In this document: positions 1 to 9,750 of the stretch, one piece after another
How the letters are laid out: each line of letters opens with the position of its first letter
Position numbering within the stretch: the first letter of the stretch is position 1
NCBI RefSeq assembly: GCF_003048255.1
Contig: NZ_CP028487.1
Coordinates: 62,001-126,000, forward strand
Source of the DNA: Yersinia massiliensis
GTDB taxonomy: Bacteria > Pseudomonadota > Gammaproteobacteria > Enterobacterales > Enterobacteriaceae
Length of the DNA: 64,000 nucleotides
Direction of reading: 5' to 3'
Program-made: the position numbers and the translations under genes
The notes under the pieces: generated by a model
Told to the model about the DNA's origin: nothing
Seen by the model: only the letters and a program-made list of their open reading frames with translations
Database searches by the model: none

Positions 1-1
1 A

Positions 2-442
2 GGTGTGTCTCTGAATAATAATTCTGCAATGACTAACCGATTTGGTGTTGCGGTTGTGAATGGTATTACAAGCTACCAGCAGTCAGATGTTCGAGTCGAC
101 GTACACAGTTTGCCGGAAGATATTGAGGTTTACAGTACGGTTATTCAAAAAACGCTGACCGAAGGAGCGATAGGCTACCGAGAAATAAGAGCGGTAAAAG
201 GCCAACAAATTATGGCTATTATCCGCCAAAAAGAAGGCAGCTTCCCTCCTTTGGGCGCATCGGTTATTGCCGATAAAAATGGTGCAGAGGTGGGTATTGT
301 CGGTGACGGTGGATTAACTTATTTAGCTGGGTTAGAAGAGGGCGGAAACTTAACCGTTCAGTGGGGCAAGCAGCAGTGCAAGATAGTATTACCGAAAAAT
401 GGCGACATGAATTCAGGAAAGATTTTGCTTCCATGTCAATAA
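2..442 (+). CDS. Fimbrial outer-membrane usher, C-terminal part (cut by window start)
   Basis: This is the 3' end of a chaperone-usher fimbrial usher, the outer-membrane channel that assembles pilus subunits. The reading frame is already open at base 2, so the GTG at base 5 is not a start. What remains matches the end of ushers: a Tyr/Asn-rich barrel segment, then the C-terminal plug-like domains with a GASV...G..VG..G..YL pattern and the two closing cysteines (QQCKIVLP... and ...ILLPCQ). It lies 113 bp before the matching chaperone gene on the same strand, so it belongs to the operon ending at the terminator near 2400. The fimbrial type cannot be named from this fragment. Confidence 0.9.
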   Translation, partial: GVSLNNNSAMTNRFGVAVVNGITSYQQSDVRVDVHSLPEDIEVYSTVIQKTLTEGAIGYREIRAVKGQQIMAIIRQKEGSFPPLGASVIADKNGAEVGIVGDGGLTYLAGLEEGGNLTVQWGKQQCKIVLPKNGDMNSGKILLPCQ

Positions 443-555
443 GGTGAGCGACTATTTTAAAATTTGACTCATTATTTCCAGCGTTTGACCGAAAACTAAG
501 ACTTATGACAATTTTTAACCACAGCATAGCCGTAAAAATTAGAGTGAAATAGAAC

Positions 556-1323
556 ATGAAAAATATTAATAGCCCTATCCATACCCACAAAAACCAGCCA
601 CTGAGTGCTGCCTTGGTCGGGATCACATTATTGCTGACCTCCCTAGTGAGTGAGGCCGCGATAAATCTGGATCGCACGCGGATTGTTTTTAATGATACTG
701 ACAAATCTGCCAGTATTATTTTGGTGAACCAGAGTACCACTTCCCCATATCTGGCGCAGTCTTGGGTAGAAGATAGCGCAGGGCAGAAAGTGGATAGTCC
801 GCTAGCGGCATTGCCGCCAATGCAACGAATCGATGCCGGGCAAAAAAGTCAGGTCCGGATTATGAAGCTCGCTGACGTCAGTAAATTACCTACGGATCGC
901 GAAACATTATTCTATTTCAATGTGCGGGAAGTGCCGCCGAAAAGTGATATGTCTAATGTGGTGCAAATCGCTATCCAAAGCAGAGTGAAATTATTCTACC
1001 GGCCGGCAGCGATCAAAGCGGATTACAACAATGTCTGGCAGGAAAAATTACAGCTCACTAAGCAAGGTGAAAGCCTCAAAATCAATAACCCGACACCGTA
1101 TTACATTACGTTGGGCTATTTAAGTCAGGACAATCGCGGCAATTTCCCGGGTTTTGATAGTGTCATGATTGCGCCTTTTGGCACCGAGACGGTTAAGACG
1201 CCAGGTTACAGCGGTAGCCATTACACCATTGGCTATATGGACGATTTTGGTGGCATGAAAATGCGCACATTTAATTGTTCTGCGGTCGATTGCCAAATTC
1301 AGCCCGCTGAAAAGAAAAAGTAA
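556..1323 (+). CDS. Periplasmic fimbrial chaperone (PapD-like)
   Basis: A 255-residue periplasmic chaperone that would cap fimbrial subunits and hand them to the usher. An N-terminal hydrophobic stretch ending near SEAA (about residues 15-35) is a signal peptide. The mature N-terminus begins with a DRTRIVF strand carrying the subunit-anchoring Arg. The QSRVKLFYRP segment is the PapD-family signature with the second anchoring Lys, and FYFNVREVPP is the conserved G1-region motif. The C-terminal domain has the usual N-x-TPYYI motif. It sits between the usher and the adhesin gene, the common order for such operons. The family is certain; its subunit specificity is unknown. Confidence 0.95.
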   Translation: MKNINSPIHTHKNQPLSAALVGITLLLTSLVSEAAINLDRTRIVFNDTDKSASIILVNQSTTSPYLAQSWVEDSAGQKVDSPLAALPPMQRIDAGQKSQVRIMKLADVSKLPTDRETLFYFNVREVPPKSDMSNVVQIAIQSRVKLFYRPAAIKADYNNVWQEKLQLTKQGESLKINNPTPYYITLGYLSQDNRGNFPGFDSVMIAPFGTETVKTPGYSGSHYTIGYMDDFGGMKMRTFNCSAVDCQIQPAEKKK

Positions 1324-1361
1324 CAGATGCGACCTGCCTCTGGCCCGGAAAAGGAATAACA

Positions 1362-2348
1362 ATGACTCATGCGATTTTAAATAAAATGGGCCAGCTAGGC
1401 GGCTTGCTCGTGACTTTATTCGCGGCACTGCTGTTTTCACAAGCCGTATATGCGCTCGATTGCGTTGAGCAAGGCACGGGTATGGTGATTAAGCCTGCCA
1501 TCCCTATCGGGCAATTAGCCATCCCTTCGAATGTGCCAGCAGGGACGAAAGTTTGGCAATCAAATGATATTACGGTAACGGCCTATTGCGATAATGTCTT
1601 AGGGTCAGTAACCGATCAGGTGTGGTTTTACTTTAATCCGCTACACCAATCATTAGGACAGGGTTTGCAATTAGGTGTCAGTTATAATGGCCAAGACTTA
1701 GAAACCAACTCGGCCCGCTTAAATACCAATACAACCCCAATAAGAACAGGGCAAAGCGTCACGGTGACGGTGACTTTCCGATTATACATTAAAGTCACCG
1801 GCAACCCGCCTTCAAGTGGTTATTATGTGGGTGCCGATAATTTTACGGTATTCCAGCTTGATGGTTCAGGCGGTTTGAATCTATGGCCAGGGGCGAAGAA
1901 TTTACGTTATGCTTTGTCGGGATTAACGGGGGCACGCTTTATTGCCTGTGGTGCGGATTTAGTGGTTTCTCCGGCATCACAAATTGTGAACTTTGGCGTT
2001 TTCAATCGGACGTTACTGCAAAACACGGGGAATAATATTAGTCAGCCATTTTCCATCACCGCAGTGAAGCAAGGCTGTTTATCCAATTTTTCTATTCAAG
2101 CTGAATTTACCACGACCAATCCATTAATTGGTAACAATGCGGTTGATATGAGAAATGGCACCAAACTCACGATATATAACGATGCTAATCAGGCAATTGT
2201 TTACAATCAGTATGCGAACTTTGCTGAGTTAAACAATGTTACTCAGGTGACAAAAGGGTATACCGCCAGCTTAAATTCAATTGCAGGTCAAACCGTGCAA
2301 TTGGGCCAATTTGATGCAACGGCCATTGTGAAAATTAACTATTATTGA
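1362..2348 (+). CDS. Fimbrial tip adhesin / two-domain pilin
   Basis: A 328-residue exported protein with a signal peptide ending near AVYA (about residue 31) and a mature start LDCVEQGTG. About 165 residues of lectin-like sequence are followed by a pilin domain from about residue 190 (ARFIACGADLVVSPASQIVNFG...) that ends in the donor-strand-type terminus KINYY. Two Cys pairs are visible, one in each half. Its position as last gene after usher and chaperone, and a length about twice that of a major pilin, fit a tip adhesin. The receptor cannot be told from sequence. It starts 38 bp after the chaperone stop, with an AAGGAAT ribosome-binding site. Confidence 0.85.
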   Translation: MTHAILNKMGQLGGLLVTLFAALLFSQAVYALDCVEQGTGMVIKPAIPIGQLAIPSNVPAGTKVWQSNDITVTAYCDNVLGSVTDQVWFYFNPLHQSLGQGLQLGVSYNGQDLETNSARLNTNTTPIRTGQSVTVTVTFRLYIKVTGNPPSSGYYVGADNFTVFQLDGSGGLNLWPGAKNLRYALSGLTGARFIACGADLVVSPASQIVNFGVFNRTLLQNTGNNISQPFSITAVKQGCLSNFSIQAEFTTTNPLIGNNAVDMRNGTKLTIYNDANQAIVYNQYANFAELNNVTQVTKGYTASLNSIAGQTVQLGQFDATAIVKINYY

Positions 2349-2371
2349 TATTCGTTATTACTGATGTAAAC

Positions 2372-2403
2372 AAGGGCTGAGAGAGGATATCTCACAGCCC
2401 TTT
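2372..2403 (+). terminator. Terminator of the fimbrial operon
   Basis: An AAGGGCTG/CAGCCCTT inverted repeat encloses an inner AGAGA...TCTC pairing and is followed by TTT. It lies 24 bp after the adhesin stop, between that gene and the converging xylB, so it may work in both directions. Confidence 0.7.
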
Positions 2404-2453
2404 GTCGTTATTTGAGTATTCAGTTATTGATGTGCCTCGTGATGTTCATCGGC

Positions 2454-3908
2454 CTAGAAACATAATGGCTGCAATTGTTGATAGAGCTTTTTAAATATTA
2501 TCCGACGAGCAGCGTAGTCTTGATGCCGCTGTGTATCCGGAATATGGGTCTGTTCCAGTGGCAGTGCGGGTAATAAATCCGCTAAAGATTGGTGCGGATT
2601 CAATGCAATTTGTGCCAGCCGTGCTGCACCTAGCGCTGGGCCAACATCACCACCCGTGCGATATTCCAGAGTCTGACCACTGATATCGGCTAGCATCTGC
2701 CGCCAATAGGCGCTACGCGCACCACCGCCTATCAAGGTGACCGATTTCGGCTGTAACCCACTGGCATGCAAGGCATCCATTCCATCGGCCAAAGCAAATC
2801 CTACCCCTTCCAACACCGCTCGGGCTAAATCTGCTCGGCCATGTTCGTGGGTAAAGCCCCAGAATGCCCCTTTGGCATTGGGATTGTTATGTGGTGTGCG
2901 CTCGCCCGAAAGATAGGGCAGGAACCAGACTGGGGTCGTCGCGGGAGGGGTATTTTCCACTTCATTGATGAGGGCGGGCACACTCTCGACGCCCGTGAGT
3001 TGGCAGGCCCAATCCAGACAGGAGGCTGCACTGAGCATCACAGACATCAAATGCCATGTATTCGGCAATGCATGACAAAAACTGTGAACGGCGCTAGCAG
3101 GATTACTGAGAAAACCGTCGCTAACCGCGAAATAGACGCCAGATGTTCCCAATGACAGCATCGCCTGACCGGTTTGGTATAAACCAACGCCTATCGCACC
3201 TGCGGCATTATCGCCACCACCGGCGACTACCGGTATGGTGTTGATGCCCCAACGCTGCGCAATTTCAGCACGGACATGGCCCGTAATCTGGCTACCTTCA
3301 AACAGCATTGGCATGTGCTGCCGGCTTAAATCGCAGGCGGCCAGCATGTCATCACTCCAGTCACGCTTAGCCACATCCAGCCACAGGGTACCTGCGGCAT
3401 CCGACATATCGCTAGCAAAGTCGCCACTGATCAGAAAACGCAGATAATCTTTGGGTAACAGGACCTTATCGATGCGGTTGAATACCTCGGGTTCATGCTC
3501 TGCCAGCCATTTTAGCTTCGGTGCAGTAAATCCAGGCATCATTAGGTTGCCGGTAATTTGGCGCGACGCGGGTACTGCGGCCTCTAACGCTTGGCACTGC
3601 GCAAAACTGCGACCATCATTCCACAAAATAGCCGGACGCAGCACTTGATGCTGCTTGTCCAGTAAGGTCGCACCATGCATTTGCCCCGTCAGTCCAAGGG
3701 CTTTTACCTGTTGTAAATCATGTATGGCGGCGAGTGATTGCATAGCCTGATCGGTTGCCTGCCACCAATCGGCAGGGTTTTGTTCAGACCATAAAGGATG
3801 GGGGCGCGAGACAGACAATGGCGCACTTTGGCTAGCAATGACTTGTCCGTTTTCGGCCAGTAGGATGGCTTTGACGCCGGAAGTGCCCAGATCGATGCCA
3901 ATATACAT
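2454..3908 (-). CDS. xylB: Xylulokinase
   Basis: A FGGY-family sugar kinase of 484 residues, the same length as E. coli XylB. It phosphorylates D-xylulose to xylulose 5-phosphate, the last dedicated step before the pentose phosphate pathway. The N-terminal phosphate loop GIDLGTSGVKAI, the substrate motif GLTGQMHG, and the C-terminal GGGARSAYWRQMLADI ATP-binding segment are all intact. It lies 138 bp downstream of xylA on the same strand, forming the xylAB operon transcribed away from xylFGH. The ATG follows an AGGAGAT ribosome-binding site. Confidence 0.97.
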   Translation of the reverse strand: MYIGIDLGTSGVKAILLAENGQVIASQSAPLSVSRPHPLWSEQNPADWWQATDQAMQSLAAIHDLQQVKALGLTGQMHGATLLDKQHQVLRPAILWNDGRSFAQCQALEAAVPASRQITGNLMMPGFTAPKLKWLAEHEPEVFNRIDKVLLPKDYLRFLISGDFASDMSDAAGTLWLDVAKRDWSDDMLAACDLSRQHMPMLFEGSQITGHVRAEIAQRWGINTIPVVAGGGDNAAGAIGVGLYQTGQAMLSLGTSGVYFAVSDGFLSNPASAVHSFCHALPNTWHLMSVMLSAASCLDWACQLTGVESVPALINEVENTPPATTPVWFLPYLSGERTPHNNPNAKGAFWGFTHEHGRADLARAVLEGVGFALADGMDALHASGLQPKSVTLIGGGARSAYWRQMLADISGQTLEYRTGGDVGPALGAARLAQIALNPHQSLADLLPALPLEQTHIPDTQRHQDYAARRIIFKKLYQQLQPLCF

Positions 3909-3976
3909 GTAATCTCCTCTTCTGAAATGCCCTGAACAAATCCGTTATCGATTCATCAAATCATTACCCCAGAACG

Positions 3977-4006
3977 TGGCGTTGCCCTTAACTCAGTGCA
4001 ACGCCA
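3977..4006. repeat. Intercistronic hairpin between xylA and xylB
   Basis: A perfect 9-bp inverted repeat (TGGCGTTGC/GCAACGCCA, 12-nt loop) in the xylA-xylB gap. There is no T run, so it looks more like an mRNA-stabilising hairpin that could make xylA and xylB expression differ than a terminator. Confidence 0.5.
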
Positions 4007-4046
4007 AGCTCGAAAGGGGTATCAGCTGGTCACTGAAGTTCGAGTA

Positions 4047-5366
4047 TTAGCCGAAGATATAGCGGTTAACCTGATTTTCCAGCAACTCCTGATGACCGCT
4101 TTGGTGACGAGGATTCAGGTTTTGTTGAGCAGCATAACGTGCCAGATCTTCTAGCGACATTTTCCCTTTCAGAATCTGTTGACCTAACTCAGTGCTCCAA
4201 CCGGCATAGCGTTTGGCAACTTGTTGATCCAATAGGCCATCTTCAATCATTTTGGCGGCAATTTTCAGTGCCAATGCCATGGTATCCATCGCCCCAATAT
4301 GACCGTAGAACAAATCATATTTATCCGTACTCTGGCGGCGCACTTTGGCATCAAAATTCAAGCCACCGGTAGTAAAACCGCCTGCCTTGAGAATCTCGAA
4401 CATCACTAGCGCATTTTCTTCCACGCTGTTTGGGAACTGGTCGGTATCCCAACCCAATTGTGGATCGCCACGGTTAGCATCGACGGAACCGAAAATACCC
4501 AATGCAATCGCACTGGCAATCTCATGATGGAAAGAGTGCCCAGCCAAGGTGGCATGGTTGGCTTCAATGTTAACTTTAATCTCTTTTTCCAGCCCGAACT
4601 GCTTGAGGAACCCGTAAACCGTTGCGACATCATAATCGTATTGGTGCTTGGTCGGTTCCTGTGGTTTTGGCTCGATCAGCAACGTGCCTTGGAAACCGAT
4701 TTTATGCTTATGCTCAACCACCATCTGCATAAAGCGGCCAATTTGCTCACGCTCTTGGCGTAAATCGGTATTTAACAGGGACTCGTAACCTTCACGGCCA
4801 CCCCATAATACATAGTTTTCGCCGCCGAGTTTTTGCGTTGCATTCATGGCAGTGAAGACTTGGGTTGCCGCCCAACTGAAAACTTCGGGATCTGGATTCG
4901 TGGCTGCCCCAGCACCATAACGTGGATGGGTGAAGCAGTTAGCAGTGCCCCATAATAATTTTACGCCGCTGCTTGCTTGTTTCTCCGCCAATACATCAGT
5001 CATGGCGGCAAAATTGCTCAGATACTCTTTTAAGGATGCGCCTTCAGGTGAGACATCCACATCATGGAAGCAGTAGTAAGGCACATTCAGCTTATGGAAA
5101 AACTCAAAAGCGATATCGGCTTTGTGTTTTGCCAGCGCGAGTGCATCGCCGGGTTGTTGCCATGGGCGATCAAAGGCATTACTGCCGAACATATCGGCTC
5201 CGCCCCAGCAGAAGGTATGCCAGTAACAGGCCGCGAATCGCAGGTGGTCGGCCATACGCTTACCAAGGATAATTTCATCCGGATTGTAGTGATGAAACGC
5301 CAATGGATTAGCGCTTTGGCTGCCTTCGTAACGCACTTGTTCTAATTCATCAAAATAAGATTGCAT
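4047..5366 (-). CDS. xylA: Xylose isomerase
   Basis: A 439-residue class II xylose isomerase that converts D-xylose to D-xylulose in the cytoplasm. The family fingerprints are present: CFHDVD with the catalytic His-Asp pair, the metal-ligand motif [19 protein letters not shown], and GSVDANRGD. The length matches E. coli XylA (440). It is the first gene of xylAB, divergent from xylF across a 378-bp control region. The start codon lies a few bases after an AGGAGT ribosome-binding site read on the minus strand. Confidence 0.98.
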   Translation of the reverse strand: MQSYFDELEQVRYEGSQSANPLAFHHYNPDEIILGKRMADHLRFAACYWHTFCWGGADMFGSNAFDRPWQQPGDALALAKHKADIAFEFFHKLNVPYYCFHDVDVSPEGASLKEYLSNFAAMTDVLAEKQASSGVKLLWGTANCFTHPRYGAGAATNPDPEVFSWAATQVFTAMNATQKLGGENYVLWGGREGYESLLNTDLRQEREQIGRFMQMVVEHKHKIGFQGTLLIEPKPQEPTKHQYDYDVATVYGFLKQFGLEKEIKVNIEANHATLAGHSFHHEIASAIALGIFGSVDANRGDPQLGWDTDQFPNSVEENALVMFEILKAGGFTTGGLNFDAKVRRQSTDKYDLFYGHIGAMDTMALALKIAAKMIEDGLLDQQVAKRYAGWSTELGQQILKGKMSLEDLARYAAQQNLNPRHQSGHQELLENQVNRYIFG

Positions 5367-5744
5367 GCAATACTCCTTGGAAGCTGGCCCGCATAATTGG
5401 GCTAGTGAGCTTTTATCTTCGGAGTTGTTTGTTATTCTCTCAATTACGTTATTTCACACTCAAATTCAGAGAATTATTAATTGTGGAGCAGATCTCATAA
5501 ATAACCGAATAATGATAAAAACGGCTTAATAATCATTATGTGGATAACATCTCTTTGCCGAATTATGCATTTCACAGGGAAGAAAACATGATCGTTATCA
5601 TAAAATTAACATTAAACCAAAAAACATAATTGGTGGATGAAAATCTGTAATTGCCGATGTGCAAATAAGCGTCAACAATCCCTAATGCAGTTGATGTTTA
5701 CCGTTTCTCTTACCCTGCTTGCACAATAAGAAAGGTACCGAAAG
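5367..5744. promoter_or_regulatory. Divergent xylA-xylF control region
   Basis: This 378-bp gene-free stretch separates xylA from xylF and must hold both promoters and the XylR and CRP sites. On the minus strand, 5436-5460 reads GTGTGAAATAACGTAATTGA, nearly the same as I remember for the E. coli xylA promoter (GTGTGAAATAACATAATTGA). A second CRP-like stretch, TTATGTGGATAACA, begins near 5538 on the xylF side. The region is AT-rich with no ORF. The assignment of protein sites is by resemblance only. Confidence 0.65.
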
Positions 5745-6740
5745 ATGAAATTTAAGAACATTTTACTCTCCGCATGTGCCGCACTGGTGATGTTTAGTCA
5801 GCCAGGATTCAGTAAAGAAATTAAAATCGGCATGGCGATAGACGATCTTCGTCTTGAGCGCTGGCAGAAAGACCGCGATATTTTTGTTAACAAAGCCGAA
5901 TCACTCGGCGCTAAAGTATTTGTTCAATCCGCAAATGGCAATGAAGAAACACAAATGTCGCAGATTGAAAATATGATTAACCGTGGTGTCGATGTGCTGG
6001 TTATTATTCCTTATAACGGGCAAGTACTCAGTAATGTGATTGCTGAAGCTAAACGGGAAGGGATAAAAGTATTGGCCTATGACCGCATGATTAATAATGC
6101 GGATATTGATTTTTATATCTCATTCGATAATGAAAAAGTGGGTGAATTACAAGCCAAAAGCTTAGTTGAACGAGTACCACAAGGTAATTACTTCTTGATG
6201 GGTGGTTCGCCGGTAGATAACAACGCCAAATTGTTCCGTCAGGGGCAAATGACAGTACTTAATCCACTGATTAAAGAAGGTAAAATAAAAATTGTCGGCG
6301 ACCAATGGGTTGACGCATGGTTACCTGAGAATGCGTTAAAAATCATGGAAAATGCGCTCACGGCCAACAATAATAAAATTGATGCGGTGGTGGCATCGAA
6401 TGACGCGACTGCTGGCGGGGCTATTCAAGCATTAGCCGCACAAGGTTTGGCGGGTAAAGTGGCTATTTCTGGTCAGGATGCTGATCTGGCAGCAATAAAA
6501 CGCATCGTTGCCGGTACACAAACCATGACCGTCTATAAGCCCATCACTAAGTTAGCCAATGACGCGGCTGAAATTGCCGTCAGTTTGGGTAAAGGTGAGC
6601 AACCTAAGGCAAACAGTCAATTAAATAATGGTATTAAAGATGTACCCGCTTATTTGTTAACACCGATCCAAGTCGATAAAAATAATATTGACAGTACCAT
6701 TATCGCCGATGGATTCCACAAAAAAGCAGATGTTTATTAA
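5745..6740 (+). CDS. xylF: D-xylose ABC transporter, periplasmic binding protein
   Basis: A 331-residue sugar-binding protein with a signal peptide (MKFKNILLSACAAL..., cleavage near GFSKE, about residue 23). The mature part is a ribose/xylose-type periplasmic-binding fold: KIGMAIDDLRLERWQKD at the start, AYDRMI in the hinge region, VASNDATAGGAIQAL, and GQDAD. It captures D-xylose for XylGH. The ATG follows GAAAGGTACCGAAAG. A 215-bp gap containing a perfect hairpin separates it from xylG, as expected for an operon in which the binding protein is made in excess. Confidence 0.97.
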   Translation: MKFKNILLSACAALVMFSQPGFSKEIKIGMAIDDLRLERWQKDRDIFVNKAESLGAKVFVQSANGNEETQMSQIENMINRGVDVLVIIPYNGQVLSNVIAEAKREGIKVLAYDRMINNADIDFYISFDNEKVGELQAKSLVERVPQGNYFLMGGSPVDNNAKLFRQGQMTVLNPLIKEGKIKIVGDQWVDAWLPENALKIMENALTANNNKIDAVVASNDATAGGAIQALAAQGLAGKVAISGQDADLAAIKRIVAGTQTMTVYKPITKLANDAAEIAVSLGKGEQPKANSQLNNGIKDVPAYLLTPIQVDKNNIDSTIIADGFHKKADVY

Positions 6741-6912
6741 TTAACGACGCGGAAATTATTTTCAATAAACAGCCGATGAATTGGAACGATTAACGTAATT
6801 AATAGATTGTCGCTAATCAGATAGACCATTAATCTGTCGGATATTAATCTAACGGGCTGAAAATCTAATACGCTGTTAATCGAATGGATTATTCATCTGG
6901 TTATTGCCAATA

Positions 6913-6946
6913 ATATACCCTGCGAACTTGAAGCCGCAGGGTATAT
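6913..6946. repeat. Perfect 12-bp hairpin just before xylG
   Basis: ATATACCCTGCG and its exact complement CGCAGGGTATAT flank a 10-nt loop. The right arm ends 9 bp before the xylG ATG, next to its GGGGGA ribosome-binding site. Its TATACCC...GGGTATA ends look like the termini of the longer enteric repeat near 51330. It could stabilise the xylF message or limit xylG translation. Confidence 0.7.
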
Positions 6947-6955
6947 GGGGGAATT

Positions 6956-8488
6956 ATGCCCTACCTACTCGAAATGAAAAATATCACCAAGCAGTTTGGT
7001 GTCGTTAAAGCCGTTGATAATATCAGCCTGACACTGGAGGCTGGGCAGGTATTATCGCTATGCGGCGAGAATGGCTCGGGAAAATCCACACTAATGAAAG
7101 TGTTATGTGGTATTTACCCTACAGGTACCTATCAAGGGGAAATAATTTTTGCGGGTGAAACGCTTCAGGCCAAAAATATTCGTGAAACCGAGCAAAAAGG
7201 TGTTGCGATAATTCATCAGGAATTGGCGTTAGTGAAACAAATGTCCGTGCTGGAGAATATGTTCCTCGGCTCAGAATGGGGCCGGTACGGCATCATGGAT
7301 TTCGACGCCATGTATCTCCGCTGCCAACGGATGCTGGCACAAGTTAAATTGGCCGTCGATCCCTATACACCGGTCGGTGAATTGGGCCTTGGGCAGCAAC
7401 AGTTGGTCGAAATCGCGAAAGCACTGAATAAGCAAGTTCGGCTGCTGGTGCTGGATGAACCCACGGCCTCACTGACGGAAAGTGAAACGGCTATTTTGCT
7501 GGATATTATCCGTGACCTACGCAATCACGGCATTGCTTGCATCTATATCTCGCACAAACTTAACGAAGTGAAAGCGATATCGGATCACATATGTGTGATC
7601 CGCGATGGCCGCCATATCGGCACGCGTACTGCGGCCAGTATGAGCGAGGATGACATTATCGCCATGATGGTGGGCCGCGAGTTAAAAGAGTTGTATCCCC
7701 ATGAAGCACACAACATCGGCGAGGAAATTCTGCGGGTGGAAAATCTGTGCGCTTGGCATCCGGTCAACCGCCATATTCGCCGAGTCGATGACGTTTCTTT
7801 CTCCTTGAAACGGGGTGAAATTCTTGGGGTGGCAGGGTTAGTGGGGTCGGGCCGGACAGAAACAGTGCAATGCCTGTTTGGTGTCTATCCGGGCCGCTGG
7901 CAGGGCGATATTTTTATTGATGGCAAAGCCGTCACCGTCAGCAATTGTCAGCAAGCCATGAAATTGGGTATTGCCATGGTGCCGGAAGATCGCAAAAAAG
8001 ATGGCATCGTCCCTGTGATGGGGGTTGGGGCTAATATCACACTGGCGGCATTAGCTGATTTTACCGGCGCGTTTAGCGTATTGGATGATGCTAAAGAGCA
8101 ATCCACCATTGTGCAGTCTTTGGCGCGGCTGAAAGTTAAAACCTCTTCTTCCGAGCTGGCGATCGCTCGGCTCAGTGGCGGCAACCAGCAAAAAGCCATC
8201 TTGGCGAAATGCCTGCTGCTTAACCCACGGATTTTGATCCTCGATGAACCGACGCGCGGTATTGATATCGGCGCAAAATATGAAATCTATAAACTTATCA
8301 ACCAATTGGTCCAACAGGGGATTGCGGTTATTGTGATTTCCTCTGAACTGCCGGAGGTCTTGGGATTAAGTGATCGAGTGCTGGTGATGCATCAGGGGCG
8401 CATCAAAGCCGATCTCATTAACCAGAACCTGACTCAAGAACAGGTCATGGAAGCCGCACTCAGGAGTGAAACCCATGTCGCAAGCTAA
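6956..8488 (+). CDS. xylG: D-xylose ABC transporter, ATPase with two nucleotide-binding domains
   Basis: A 510-residue tandem ABC ATPase that powers xylose import. The first domain has Walker [10 protein letters not shown] and Walker [11 protein letters not shown] with a weak signature (LGLGQQQ). The second has a degenerate P-loop-like GLVGSGRTE, a strong signature LSGGNQQKA and Walker [13 protein letters not shown], the usual pattern for sugar importers of the RbsA/XylG family. Its end overlaps xylH by 14 bases, so the two are translationally coupled. Confidence 0.97.
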   Translation: MPYLLEMKNITKQFGVVKAVDNISLTLEAGQVLSLCGENGSGKSTLMKVLCGIYPTGTYQGEIIFAGETLQAKNIRETEQKGVAIIHQELALVKQMSVLENMFLGSEWGRYGIMDFDAMYLRCQRMLAQVKLAVDPYTPVGELGLGQQQLVEIAKALNKQVRLLVLDEPTASLTESETAILLDIIRDLRNHGIACIYISHKLNEVKAISDHICVIRDGRHIGTRTAASMSEDDIIAMMVGRELKELYPHEAHNIGEEILRVENLCAWHPVNRHIRRVDDVSFSLKRGEILGVAGLVGSGRTETVQCLFGVYPGRWQGDIFIDGKAVTVSNCQQAMKLGIAMVPEDRKKDGIVPVMGVGANITLAALADFTGAFSVLDDAKEQSTIVQSLARLKVKTSSSELAIARLSGGNQQKAILAKCLLLNPRILILDEPTRGIDIGAKYEIYKLINQLVQQGIAVIVISSELPEVLGLSDRVLVMHQGRIKADLINQNLTQEQVMEAALRSETHVAS

Positions 8489-9659
8489 TCAATCTGATGT
8501 TAATGCACCCGAAAATGGCGAGAAAAAGCCATTTTTTCGGCTAAAATCCGTGAATTTGCAAGTTTTTGTGATGTTGGCTGCCATCGCCATCATTATGTTG
8601 TTCTTTACGTTCACCACTGAAGGGGCCTATCTCAGCGCCAGAAATATTTCGAATCTGCTGCGCCAAACAGCGATCACCGGCATCCTCGCGGTGGGAATGG
8701 TGTTTGTCATTATTTCTGCTGAAATCGATTTGTCCGTGGGCTCGATGATGGGGTTATTAGGCGGGGCCGCTGCTATTTTTGACGTCTGGCTCGGTTGGCC
8801 GCTTCCGCTAACTATCGTGGTCACGTTGGCTTTAGGGTTGGTACTGGGGGCATGGAACGGTTGGTGGGTCGCGTATCGCAAAGTGCCTTCATTTATCGTC
8901 ACATTGGCGGGGATGCTGGCTTTTCGTGGCATCTTGATTGGTATCACCAACGGCACCACCGTCTCACCAACCAGTAATGCGATGTCGCAAATCGGTCAAA
9001 GTTACCTGCCTAATGGCCTTGGATTCGGCATTGGTGCCATTGGCTTGATGCTCTTTGTGGCTTGGCAATGGCATCGGCGTAGCAACCGCATCCGGCTCGG
9101 TTTGCCTGTCGCCGCCCCACAAGGGGATGTGACGCGGCAATCTATCACCGCCGTTATCGTTCTTGGCGCAATATATTTATTGAATGATTATCGTGGCGTC
9201 CCTACACCGGTATTGATTTTGACGGCGCTGATGCTGGTCGGGATATTTATGGCGACCCGTACCGCATTTGGTCGCCGGATTTACGCCATTGGTGGCAATA
9301 TCGATGCTGCCCGTTTGTCGGGGGTGAATGTCGAGCGCACTAAATTGGCGGTTTTTGCAATCAATGGCTTGATGGTCGCTATCGCGGGCTTAATTCTCAG
9401 CTCACGTTTGGGCGCTGGCTCACCTTCGGCGGGTAACATTGCTGAACTGGATGCCATTGCCGCGTGTGTCATCGGTGGCACTAGCCTTGCTGGCGGGATC
9501 GGCAGTGTCGCGGGTGCAGTGATGGGCGCATTTATTATGGCTTCTCTCGACAATGGGATGAGCATGCTAGATGTGCCGACGTTCTGGCAGTACATTGTTA
9601 AAGGCGCGATTTTGCTGCTGGCGGTATGGATGGATTCAGCCACAAAACGCCGAGTTTAA
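8475..9659 (+). CDS. xylH: D-xylose ABC transporter, permease
   Basis: A 394-residue inner-membrane permease of the RbsC/XylH family with about ten hydrophobic segments and the family motif EIDLSVGS near residue 80. The ATG at 8475 is preferred over the upstream GTG at 8466 because CAGGAG lies 8 bases before it and the resulting length matches E. coli XylH (393). It overlaps the end of xylG by 14 bases. It forms the channel through which XylG drives xylose uptake. Confidence 0.96.
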   Translation: MSQANQSDVNAPENGEKKPFFRLKSVNLQVFVMLAAIAIIMLFFTFTTEGAYLSARNISNLLRQTAITGILAVGMVFVIISAEIDLSVGSMMGLLGGAAAIFDVWLGWPLPLTIVVTLALGLVLGAWNGWWVAYRKVPSFIVTLAGMLAFRGILIGITNGTTVSPTSNAMSQIGQSYLPNGLGFGIGAIGLMLFVAWQWHRRSNRIRLGLPVAAPQGDVTRQSITAVIVLGAIYLLNDYRGVPTPVLILTALMLVGIFMATRTAFGRRIYAIGGNIDAARLSGVNVERTKLAVFAINGLMVAIAGLILSSRLGAGSPSAGNIAELDAIAACVIGGTSLAGGIGSVAGAVMGAFIMASLDNGMSMLDVPTFWQYIVKGAILLLAVWMDSATKRRV

Positions 9660-9750
9660 TCCGATCCCCTCGCAGAGAGATCAATGCCATACTGCATTGA
9701 TCTCTCTACCGATTCAGTGTCGATATCCCCCCACTTCAGGAGCCACTCCT

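Noticed and set aside
264..740. A 158-codon minus-strand ORF at the usher/chaperone junction
   Set aside because: It overlaps two genuine fimbrial genes antisense and shows no family features.
6741..6955. A terminator ending the xylF transcript
   Set aside because: The perfect hairpin there has no T run and lies against the xylG ribosome-binding site, so a processing or stabilising role is likelier.
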